Shown one piece after another: positions 24,643 to 31,476 of a DNA stretch of 36,928 nt (the stretch's first letter is position 1; each line of letters opens with the position of its first letter). The translations under genes were made by a program, and so were the position numbers. The stretch comes from Hyphomonas sp. UBA5111. GTDB lineage: Bacteria > Pseudomonadota > Alphaproteobacteria > Caulobacterales > Hyphomonadaceae. The notes beneath the pieces are model-generated. The model saw only the letters and a list, made by a program, of their open reading frames with translations. It did not search any database and was not told the origin of the DNA. The DNA lies in contig DHZF01000138.1 of assembly GCA_002414505.1 (NCBI GenBank), positions 1 to 36,928 on the forward strand, read 5' to 3'.

Positions 24643-25588
24643 GGATTCTCGCCCCGATCAGTCTCAATCCCCAGACGTAGAGCCCGCCGCTGCGCCGCGC
24701 AACATTGAAGGCGCGCTTTGGATGCTCGCATCCGGCGTGACCTTCACGGTGTTCCTGACGCTTTCCAAAGTCCAGTCAGCGAGTTTCGATCCGGGCTTCC
24801 TGGCCTTCTGGCGTTCCGGCGTGGCGCTCATCGTCGTCATCCCGGTGATCCTCCAGCAGGGTCTCAGCGTGATGAAAATTCACCAGCCCGGCCTTATCTT
24901 GCTGCGCAGCCTGTTCGGGACGCTGGGCTTTGCCCTCGGCTTCTATGCCGTATCGGACGCGGTTGGCCTGCCGCTCTCCGAATTCAATGCGATCAGTTTT
25001 TCCCGGGCCATGTTCGTCACTTTTCTCGCGGCGATCATCCTGAAGGAACGGGTCGGTGTGCATCGTTGGGGCGCGACAATCGCCGGATGTGTCGGGGTCA
25101 TGATCATGATGCAGCCGCAACTCGGCATCAGCTTGGGCATGGTCCTCGCCGTATCGGCGGCGTTCTGCCTGGCAGGGGCGATCACGCTGGTGAAATCCCT
25201 GACGCGTCTGCACAGGCCGGTGACCTTGCTGATCTGGGCCAACCTCCTGTCGTCGATCCTGTTGTTGCCGCTCGCCATCCTGAAGTGGCCGGAAGTGGCG
25301 CCCTCTGTCATCGACTGGTCCTGGATCGGCCTGATGGGTGTGTGCGGCGTGACGGGACAATATTTCTATATTCGTGCCATGAGTATCGGTGACGCCTCCT
25401 TTCTCTCGCCCATCGACTATATGCGGCTGCCCATGGCAGCGGTGGTCGACTGGACGCTGTTTCAGGCGTTGCCCGGCTTCTGGACCTGGGTGGGGACGGT
25501 GATCATCATTGGGGCGACCTTGTACATCACGATCCGGGAACAGCGCTTGCGGCGCGCGGCAATGCGATCAACCCGGGAAATGTCTTGA
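24641..25588 (+). CDS. EamA/DMT family transporter
   Basis: A ten-helix permease of 315 residues with two EamA repeats. The first starts at about residue 24 (NIEGALWMLASGVTFTVFLTL), and the second near residue 168 (GMVLAVSAAFCLAGAITLVKSLTR). GVMIMMQPQ and the short C-terminal cytoplasmic tail fit the drug/metabolite transporter superfamily. Cargo is unknown. The N-terminal 23 residues are hydrophilic; the next in-frame ATG at 24722 would cut into the first helix, so ATG 24641 is kept even though it overlaps the divergent start. Confidence 0.88.
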   Translation: MDSRPDQSQSPDVEPAAAPRNIEGALWMLASGVTFTVFLTLSKVQSASFDPGFLAFWRSGVALIVVIPVILQQGLSVMKIHQPGLILLRSLFGTLGFALGFYAVSDAVGLPLSEFNAISFSRAMFVTFLAAIILKERVGVHRWGATIAGCVGVMIMMQPQLGISLGMVLAVSAAFCLAGAITLVKSLTRLHRPVTLLIWANLLSSILLLPLAILKWPEVAPSVIDWSWIGLMGVCGVTGQYFYIRAMSIGDASFLSPIDYMRLPMAAVVDWTLFQALPGFWTWVGTVIIIGATLYITIREQRLRRAAMRSTREMS

Positions 25589-25597
25589 GGTCGAATA

Positions 25598-26128
25598 TCA
25601 GTCGGCCGCTGTCATATCGACCGCGCCCCGAAAGGTTGCGCCCGCTGCAATGAAACTGAGCACGGCCATGATGGCAGAGATCACGCCGTTCCAGCCCGCC
25701 ATCGACAGGCCGAGAATGTAGAAGGGCGCATCCGTACAGGATGGTACCTGCATCGGCTTGCTGAAATCCTGGATAGCCATCGGATCAATCGGCCCTTCGC
25801 CCGAGCAGCCCGCCGGGGGGGGCAGCAAGCCCCATTCGACGCCGGAATGGTAGAAGGCCACCACAACGCCGACGACGAAGACGAGACCGATCATCATGTT
25901 AAGCGCTACAAGGAAGCGGCGCTTCGGAACCAGACGCCACAGGACGAGGCCCGTCAGCGTCATGGCGATCAGCGCCCAATAGACTTCCCGCTGCCGCAGG
26001 CAGAGCGGGCAGGGGGCAAGATGGCCAAAGGTCTCGAAAGCATGGGCCGCCGCCAGCATGAAGGCGGACACAGCGACCGCGATTGCTGGCCACTTCCAGT
26101 CCTTGAGGAGGGATCGCATGAAGTCCAT
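25598..26128 (-). CDS. dsbB: Disulfide bond formation protein B
   Basis: A 176-residue inner-membrane protein with four hydrophobic segments. The first periplasmic loop holds the CPLC redox pair in GHLAPCPLCLRQREVYW, and the second pair is split between PAGCSGEG and QVPSCTDAPF. These four cysteines define DsbB, which passes electrons from DsbA to quinones during disulfide formation. No dsbA is adjacent. ATG 26128 and ATG 26119 are both possible starts. The gene converges with the EamA gene with a 9-base gap. Confidence 0.92.
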   Translation of the reverse strand: MDFMRSLLKDWKWPAIAVAVSAFMLAAAHAFETFGHLAPCPLCLRQREVYWALIAMTLTGLVLWRLVPKRRFLVALNMMIGLVFVVGVVVAFYHSGVEWGLLPPPAGCSGEGPIDPMAIQDFSKPMQVPSCTDAPFYILGLSMAGWNGVISAIMAVLSFIAAGATFRGAVDMTAAD

Positions 26129-26193
26129 GTGTCAGCTAAAGCCGGGCAAGGTCATGACCACAATGCGGCGCAAGGTCACTTTGTCGTTATACC

Positions 26194-26799
26194 TCAACCA
26201 AACAGGCTCACCGCGCCGAACATGACCGCGCCCACAAGACCGCTGACCCAGGCCGTGCCGATGGTCAGGCCGGCAATGACCATGAGGCCGTCTTTCTGCA
26301 TCAGGCCAAAGGAGGCGATGGCGACGGCAAAGCCCGGCACGGTATTGGTCATGGGCAGAGGCACGAGGATCGACGCGCAGAAGACGCAGAGGAACAGGCC
26401 GATGACGCGCTCGGATCGCTTGCCCGTGATCATGGTCAGGCGCGGCCGCACAAGCCGTTCGATCCAGCCAAGCCATTTGCGACCGCCAGATGCCATCTGG
26501 GTCAGGCCCTTGCGGTCAATATGGCGCGTGGCGAGCTTTTCCGGCATCCAGGGTTGTTCGCGGCCCATCGCCATCTGCCCGGCCAGCGCCATCATGGGCA
26601 GCGCCACAACCTGCGGCACACCATAAAGAAACGGAATGCAACAGGGCAGGGCCAGCAGGAACAGGCCGGCGCCGAACGCGCTCTCATCCAGTTGGTCGAA
26701 GATTTCCCTGAGCGAGAAGCCTTTTTCGGGCGCTCGTCCAGCGAGCGCCTCAATGGTTTGCAGCAGGGTTTTTTCGGTCGGAATCTCGGTGGAAGACAT
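26194..26799 (-). CDS. exoD: ExoD family membrane protein
   Basis: A 201-residue ExoD (PF06055) protein with a soluble N-terminal helix (TLLQTIEALAGRAPEKGFSLREI), the LALPCCIPFLYGVPQVVALPMM membrane block, and a second half with VPLPMTNTVPGFAVAIASFGLMQKDG. ExoD was named for an effect on exopolysaccharide and alkaline growth in Sinorhizobium; its molecular role is unclear. It is the upstream gene of the dsbB strand, with a 65-base gap. Confidence 0.9.
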   Translation of the reverse strand: MSSTEIPTEKTLLQTIEALAGRAPEKGFSLREIFDQLDESAFGAGLFLLALPCCIPFLYGVPQVVALPMMALAGQMAMGREQPWMPEKLATRHIDRKGLTQMASGGRKWLGWIERLVRPRLTMITGKRSERVIGLFLCVFCASILVPLPMTNTVPGFAVAIASFGLMQKDGLMVIAGLTIGTAWVSGLVGAVMFGAVSLFG

Positions 26800-26840
26800 G
26801 TTCCAGCTGTTAGATGTCTTTGATCGCTTCGTCGAGTAGA

Positions 26841-26846
26841 TTGACA
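26841..26846 (+). promoter_or_regulatory. -35-like element upstream of tRNA-Leu
   Basis: A perfect TTGACA lies 42 bases before the first tRNA base. A -10 box at 16-18 bases (about 26863-26870) is poor, so this is only a candidate. Confidence 0.35.
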
Positions 26847-26888
26847 GGTGACCCGGCTATGCGGCAGGAGAAGCGCTCCCTGCAAAGG

Positions 26889-26975
26889 GCCTCTGTGGCG
26901 GAATTGGTAGACGCGACGGATTCAAAATCCGTTTCTGGTGACAGAGTGCCGGTTCGAGTCCGGCCAGAGGTACCA
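26889..26975 (+). tRNA. tRNA-Leu (anticodon CAA)
   Basis: An 87-base tRNA folds cleanly. The acceptor stem GCCTCTG/CAGAGGT is followed by discriminator A and an encoded CCA. The D-arm is GTGGCGGAATTGGTAGAC. The anticodon stem ACGGA/TCCGT encloses the loop TTCAAAA, giving anticodon CAA, which reads UUG. A long variable arm typical of class II tRNAs is present, and the T-arm is GCCGGTTCGAGTCCGGC. There is no neighbouring integrase or duplicated tRNA end, so no integrated element is indicated. Confidence 0.97.
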
Positions 26976-27227
26976 TTGCAGACTCTCCGATAGCACATCG
27001 CGGGGAGACAAACTTTCAACGCGCAACAGTTGCAACAGGACTGCCCGGCATGATGTGACCGGCGCGAGGAGCGTGCGGTTGAGTTTCAGGGCTTGGTTTC
27101 GGCGGCGAGAGACGACGCTGACAGGTGACGGTGCCATGCGCCCAAAACCTCGAAACAGTTCGATTAACCCTCCACACACCAGTTTTCCACGACACTCGGG
27201 TCCAAGCCAGACTTAGATGACTGAACC

Positions 27228-27254
27228 TGATCCAGGGGACCACGTGATCCAGGG
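27228..27254. repeat. Direct repeat TGATCCAGGG x2
   Basis: The 10-mer at 27228-27237 recurs at 27245-27254, 17 bases apart start to start. Similarity continues loosely beyond it. It overlaps the ribosome binding site of the short upstream ORF. It may be a small duplication or a two-site operator. Confidence 0.5.
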
Positions 27255-27342
27255 AATGACCTTTTTGCCAGTTGCAGTGGAGCGTCGAGTGAGCGCCACG
27301 ACTTGTCGTGGCGCGCTGCTCAGCGTTGTAGGTGTCGCATGA
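27244..27342 (+). CDS. Short ORF with signal-peptide-like end, out of frame with the YaiO-like gene
   Basis: GTG 27244 follows AGGGGA by 4 bases, a strong ribosome binding site. The 32-codon ORF ends ERRVSATTCRGALLSVVGVA, a basic stretch then a hydrophobic one, like the n- and h-regions of a signal peptide. Its TGA (27340-27342) overlaps ATG 27339 of the barrel gene, one frame away. Either it is a coupled leader, or the true N-terminus of the barrel protein separated by a frameshift. A base missing in the assembled hairpin is one possible cause. Confidence 0.45.
   Translation: MIQGMTFLPVAVERRVSATTCRGALLSVVGVA
27293..27314. repeat. Perfect inverted repeat before the YaiO-like start
   Basis: GCGCCACGAC (27293-27302) and GTCGTGGCGC (27305-27314) are exact complements with a 2-base spacer, ending 24 bases before ATG 27339. 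There is no T-tract, so it is not a terminator. It may be an operator or an RNA hairpin that limits access to the barrel start. It lies inside the short upstream ORF. Confidence 0.7.
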
Positions 27343-28430
27343 TCGAGCTGGCCTTGCTCGACCAGGCGGTGCCTACCCTTCAGGCGCCGGAAGTACCTGA
27401 CCAGCGCAGCCTGTACGAACGGGGCGTGGAGGCCCGCCTTGCGGGCAGATTCCCCGAGGCGCTTGAGCTGTTCGAGACCCAGCTCGCCTTAAAGCCCGAA
27501 GATGTCGACTCCCGGCTCAACGCCGCGCTGTGCCTGATCGCGCTTGAGCGCCTGGATGACGCGGAACGCGAACTGGAGCGCGTCATCGACGAGGCCCCAG
27601 ACTATGCCGACGCCTATACGGCGCTCGCGCGGGTTCGGACATTCAAGGGGGAGACCGAAGGCGCCCATGAAGTGATCGACGCGGCGGAATCCCTGTCTCT
27701 GGATCACTCCGACCATGCCGCCCTGCGGCAACAGCTTTCCAATCAGGCCTCCAATTCATTGAAGGCGAGTCTGATCATCACGCACAGCACCTTGACCCAG
27801 AATCTTCCGGATTGGGTCAGTGTTTCCCCGGGGCTCGCCTGGCAGATGTCCGACACGATCAGTGTTGACACTTCGCTTCTGTATGCTGAGCGATTCAACA
27901 ATTCGAATACCAGTGTTCGCGTCGGGGCCGCGAAACGCACAGGTTTCGGGTATGTCCGGATGGAAGTGGGGGGAGGGGCGAACACCACCTTCCTGCCTCG
28001 GAACACGCTGCTTCTCGGGGCGGGCGCTCGCACACCTGCCAAAGGACTGGAACTGTCCGCAGACGTTCGGACATCGGAATATGAGAGCGGTCGGGTGACG
28101 TCGGTTGTGCCTCACGCCCTGTATACATTCATGGGCGGGTCGGTTGAGGCCGGGGCGTACTACATCAATGTCTGGGATGAGAATGACCAGCATCGGTCGG
28201 GCTACCGGCTGCGATCGACTCTTCGTCCCACCCGGCAGTGGGCGCTTCACGGCGACTATGCCGATGCGCCGGAGAGTTCAGACGGGATCACCGTTGATGT
28301 CCGGTCAGTGGCTGCAGGGCTCGAAGTGCGCATGAGCGAGGCTGGTGCTATTCGCCTGACCGTCGCGAAGGAATTACGCAACGCCTATGACCGGACGGAC
28401 GTCTCCCTCGCGCTCGTCAGGAGCTTCTGA
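27339..28430 (+). CDS. TPR plus YaiO-type outer-membrane beta-barrel protein
   Basis: The 363-residue product has TPR-like repeats at about 23-135 (YERGVEARLAGRFPEALELF, then DAERELERVIDEAPDYADAY) and then a region of alternating short strands (about 140-363) ending in a terminal Phe (LALVRSF), as expected for an outer-membrane barrel. The barrel resembles the YaiO family. Such proteins probably help polysaccharides cross the outer membrane. As read it has no signal peptide from ATG 27339, which does not fit an outer-membrane location; the short ORF upstream may supply it in another frame. The next gene begins 2 bases after the stop. Confidence 0.75.
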   Translation: MIELALLDQAVPTLQAPEVPDQRSLYERGVEARLAGRFPEALELFETQLALKPEDVDSRLNAALCLIALERLDDAERELERVIDEAPDYADAYTALARVRTFKGETEGAHEVIDAAESLSLDHSDHAALRQQLSNQASNSLKASLIITHSTLTQNLPDWVSVSPGLAWQMSDTISVDTSLLYAERFNNSNTSVRVGAAKRTGFGYVRMEVGGGANTTFLPRNTLLLGAGARTPAKGLELSADVRTSEYESGRVTSVVPHALYTFMGGSVEAGAYYINVWDENDQHRSGYRLRSTLRPTRQWALHGDYADAPESSDGITVDVRSVAAGLEVRMSEAGAIRLTVAKELRNAYDRTDVSLALVRSF

Positions 28431-28432
28431 GC

Positions 28433-29491
28433 ATGAACTCCCTGATCCTGATCTGGCAAGTGGCGTGTTTTCTGGCAGGGGCATCCCTCGTATGGATGCT
28501 GACGCTTATCGCTTTGCGCCTGATCCGAACGCGCAGGGAAGCCATTCTTCAGAAACGGCGGGACAAGATTACGGATGCCATGTCGCGGATCCTGTGGGAC
28601 GAAACCGGCGCGGCGGTAATTGATAACAAGCGCCTCTGGAAATCCCAGATGGTTCCAGAAGTGTTCCTGGGGTTTGTTGCGCTGGTGCGGGGAGAAGAGC
28701 GGGAACGCCTCATAGACCGGTTGATCGGGAATGATGTCGACGACCAGTTTCGGCGCCTTCTGCACCATCGCAGGAAATCGGTCCGGTTTGCCGCCGTCGA
28801 AGCGCTGGCATATTTTCCGGGCCTTTCCACGGCCAGATCGGTCGATGCCTTGATTGAGAATACGAAAGCCGCTGACATTCGTATCGCGGGCATGCGCACG
28901 CTCGTATCCATTGGCTCATATCCGCTGGTGCCGGATGTCATGGCTGAACTTTCCCGTCCGAATGCCAGCGCACGACGCCTGCAATCGGTTTTGTCCGGGC
29001 TGGCGCTTCATCGTCTGCAGGACTTGCTGGAATACCTTCAGCGACCCGGCATTTCAGACACCGAACGTGCCTGTTTGCTGGAGGCATTGGGGGCAAGTAC
29101 GGACTATTCCGTTCTGGCGACATTGCAAGCTGCCCTCCAGGACGAGGCCCCCACAATCCGTGCAGCCGCGCTGGAAGGGCTGGCCGATCTGGCGCATCCC
29201 GATGCAGCTCCGGCCATTGCGGCTTGTCTGCGCGACTCCGACTGGAATGTCCGTGCGGCCGCGATCAGGGCGCTGCGTGAGAGCGCAGGCTATGCCTATG
29301 CCTCAGAGATTTCGGCCTTGTTGTCGGATCCTGTATGGTTGGTCCAGTTTGAATCCGCCCAGGCTCTTGTCGATATGGGCGCCCCAGGTCGCAACTTGCT
29401 GGAATCCTCTACCCGAGACCCCGATGAAAGTGTGAGCCGGACCGCCTCTCTGGCCTTGGCCGAACTCGGATTTGCAGGAGAGCGCCCATGA
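28433..29491 (+). CDS. Membrane-anchored HEAT-repeat protein
   Basis: A 352-residue protein with one N-terminal membrane span (about residues 5-32) followed by a basic stretch (RLIRTRREAILQKRR), which suggests that the bulk stays in the cytoplasm. From about residue 105 onward come repeated HEAT-type helix pairs, for example RRKSVRFAAVEALAYFPG, DEAPTIRAAALEGLADLAHPD and DSDWNVRAAAIRALRESAG. It is probably a protein-binding scaffold for the adjacent glycan synthase; this is inferred from location. It starts 2 bases after the barrel gene and overlaps the GT2 gene by 4 bases (ATGA). Confidence 0.85.
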   Translation: MNSLILIWQVACFLAGASLVWMLTLIALRLIRTRREAILQKRRDKITDAMSRILWDETGAAVIDNKRLWKSQMVPEVFLGFVALVRGEERERLIDRLIGNDVDDQFRRLLHHRRKSVRFAAVEALAYFPGLSTARSVDALIENTKAADIRIAGMRTLVSIGSYPLVPDVMAELSRPNASARRLQSVLSGLALHRLQDLLEYLQRPGISDTERACLLEALGASTDYSVLATLQAALQDEAPTIRAAALEGLADLAHPDAAPAIAACLRDSDWNVRAAAIRALRESAGYAYASEISALLSDPVWLVQFESAQALVDMGAPGRNLLESSTRDPDESVSRTASLALAELGFAGERP

Positions 29492-30897
29492 TGGACGTCA
29501 TCCTCACTGTCTCAAAATTCATCGGTCTAATGGTCATCGTGACAGGGGTAGTGCAATACACGAACTATTTTACGCAACTCGTGCTGGCGACCATACAATT
29601 AATGAGTTCGGGAAAAGCCGCGCGTCCGGATGCCCTGTGGCGGCGGTACTCCGATACGGTGCCCCCGATCGCGATCCTTGTGCCGGCCTTCAACGAAGAG
29701 AAGACCATTGTTGAAAGCCTGTCTTCGCTCATGGCGATGCAGTACCCAAACTATGAGGTCGTCATCATCAATGACGGGTCCTCGGATGGAACCCTGGATG
29801 TCCTGATCAAGGCATTTGGTCTGAAGAAGACATCTCGCCTCTACTCGCCCCTGGCGCCGCATGAGCCGATCCGGGCAATCTACCGCTCCCCGCATCAGAA
29901 ACGCATCGTTGTGATCGACAAGGCCAATGGCGGTAAGTCGGATGCGCTGAATGCCGGGATCAACGTCTCGCGTGCGCCCCTTTTCTGCTGCGTCGATGCA
30001 GATTCCGTTCTGGAGCCGGATGCTCTGCTTCGCACGGTCAAGCCCTTCATGGAGGATCCGGAGCGAACCGTCGCTGTGGGCGGCACCGTCCGCATCGCAA
30101 ATGGAAGCATCATTCGGAATGGCCAGATCCTGAAGGTTCAGTTGCCGAAGAAACTGCTGCCTCTGTTGCAGACGGTTGAATATCTGAGGGCCTTCCTCAT
30201 GACCCGGCTCGCCTGGAGCCAGTTGAACACAGTCCTCATCATATCAGGCGCGTTTGGTCTGTTTCGCCGTGATGCCGTGCTCCAGGTCGGCGGATATAGT
30301 CTCGGTACGGTAGGCGAGGATATGGAATTGGTGGTCAAACTGCACCGTGACTTGCGCGAACGAAAACAGGATTACCGGATCAAATTCATCCCGGAGCCCG
30401 TCTGCTGGACAGAAGCACCCGAAACCCTCGAAGTATTACGCAACCAGAGAACCCGCTGGCAGCGTGGGACGCTCGAGACCTTTGAGCGGCATGGCAAGAT
30501 GGCCTTCAATCCGCGGTATGGGCTGGTTGGCGTAATCGGGTTCGGCAACATTCTGATCTCGGATGTAATTGGCCCTGTGGTCGATGCCATCGGATACATA
30601 TTGTTCCCGATCCTGGCCATTACGGGAACACTTCCTCTCGACTATTTCCTTGCCTATGTCGCTGTTACATCCGGCTTTGGACTCGCCATATCCGTTGGGT
30701 CGCTGGCGCTGGAAGAGGCCCAGCTCAGACGCGTTCCGAAGGCCTCTGATCTCGCGCTTCTGACGGGTATCTGCATCCTGGAAAATCTGGGGTACCGCCA
30801 GCTGAACAGCTTGTGGCGCATCAGGGGAGGGCTGCAATATCTTCAAAAAAGCCAGTCCTGGGGCGTCATGACCCGCAAGGGCTTCACGTCATATTGA
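29488..30897 (+). CDS. Processive family 2 glycosyltransferase (polysaccharide synthase-like)
   Basis: A 469-residue membrane GT2 with an N-terminal span (about 5-38), a catalytic domain (about 60-335), and C-terminal membrane segments (about 345-440). The catalytic residues are all present: Asp96/Asp100 in INDGSSDGT, Asp170-Ala-Asp172, Glu277-Asp278 in VGEDMEL, and Gln320...Arg323-Trp324 of the Q..RW motif. These features are shared by hyaluronan, PNAG (PgaC) and cellulose synthases and by YaiP/NfrB proteins. The sugar made is unknown. It overlaps the HEAT gene by ATGA, and a receiver-domain gene follows after 123 bases. Confidence 0.88.
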   Translation: MMDVILTVSKFIGLMVIVTGVVQYTNYFTQLVLATIQLMSSGKAARPDALWRRYSDTVPPIAILVPAFNEEKTIVESLSSLMAMQYPNYEVVIINDGSSDGTLDVLIKAFGLKKTSRLYSPLAPHEPIRAIYRSPHQKRIVVIDKANGGKSDALNAGINVSRAPLFCCVDADSVLEPDALLRTVKPFMEDPERTVAVGGTVRIANGSIIRNGQILKVQLPKKLLPLLQTVEYLRAFLMTRLAWSQLNTVLIISGAFGLFRRDAVLQVGGYSLGTVGEDMELVVKLHRDLRERKQDYRIKFIPEPVCWTEAPETLEVLRNQRTRWQRGTLETFERHGKMAFNPRYGLVGVIGFGNILISDVIGPVVDAIGYILFPILAITGTLPLDYFLAYVAVTSGFGLAISVGSLALEEAQLRRVPKASDLALLTGICILENLGYRQLNSLWRIRGGLQYLQKSQSWGVMTRKGFTSY

Positions 30898-30964
30898 TCG
30901 CGGCTCATGTGCAATAAGACCAGATAGATGAAATTCAATCTACTTTGTTTGCGCGATGTTGAGC

Positions 30965-30989
30965 TTAACTTGTCATGATGCACTTTAAC
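30965..30989 (+). repeat. Two TTAAC direct repeats 20 bases apart
   Basis: TTAAC occurs at 30965-30969 and 30985-30989, one on each of two helical turns, 32-56 bases before the receiver gene. Half-sites of this kind (TTAACC) are bound by CtrA in Caulobacter, but the canonical TTAA-N7-TTAA spacing is not met. They could be operator half-sites for a different regulator. Confidence 0.25.
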
Positions 30990-31020
30990 GGTTCGGTTGC
31001 TTGCGGAAGGATTCATGCAA

Positions 31021-31449
31021 ATGCCCGCTAAAATTCTTGTCGCAGATGATGACCGCCTGTTGCGCGGACTTCTACAACACAAGCTCGCAGCAGCGGGCTT
31101 CGAGGTGGATATCGCCGAGGACGGAGGCACGGCCTACCAACTCGCCAGCACGATGCAATATGCCTTGCTGGTGCTGGACGCAATGATGCCTGTCATGGAT
31201 GGATTCGAAGTACTGCGTCGCCTGAAGGATAATCCTTATACGGCGCGGCTTCCTGTCGTCATGCTGACGGCGCGCCGGGGAGAGCAGGATGTGATGGACG
31301 CTCTCGAACAGGGCGCCAGCGAATACCTGACGAAGCCGTTCATTCCTGACGAACTGGTCTTGCGCATCCGCAAGCGGATCGAGGATGATCAGGCGCGAGA
31401 GCTGTATGCCCAGACTCAGCGTAATCTTCCCAATGAGCGCATCGCATAG
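31021..31449 (+). CDS. Stand-alone response regulator receiver protein
   Basis: A 142-residue CheY-like receiver domain with no visible output domain. The acidic pocket is in LVADDD (Asp9/Asp10), the phosphoacceptor is Asp53 (VLDAMMP), Thr83 is in MLTARR, and Lys105 is in EYLTKPF. A short C-terminal helix follows. It may act by binding a partner such as the GT2 or HEAT protein. No histidine kinase is in the window. AAGGA is 9 bases before ATG 31021 and only 3 before ATG 31015, so 31021 is preferred. The gene is convergent with the deacetylase. Confidence 0.9.
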   Translation: MPAKILVADDDRLLRGLLQHKLAAAGFEVDIAEDGGTAYQLASTMQYALLVLDAMMPVMDGFEVLRRLKDNPYTARLPVVMLTARRGEQDVMDALEQGASEYLTKPFIPDELVLRIRKRIEDDQARELYAQTQRNLPNERIA

Positions 31450-31476
31450 CTAAGACGCCCTAGACGAGCTTGGTCC

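Larger units (their letters stand above)
26976..27338 (+). other. 363-base intergenic region between tRNA-Leu and the YaiO-like gene
   Basis: No convincing protein gene is seen in 26976-27240. The end of the region holds a short ORF (27244-27342), two copies of TGATCCAGGG (27228-27237 and 27245-27254) and a perfect 10-base hairpin stem (27293-27314). These are listed separately. No clear promoter boxes or T-rich terminator after the tRNA were found. Confidence 0.6.

Noticed and set aside
26889..26975. tRNA-Leu as an attachment site for an integrated element
   Set aside because: No integrase, no second copy of the tRNA 3' end, and no composition change were seen in the downstream 10 kb.
27183..27190. 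TTTTCCAC as a DnaA box
   Set aside because: It is isolated, differs from TTATCCACA, and lacks the clusters and AT-rich stretch of an origin.
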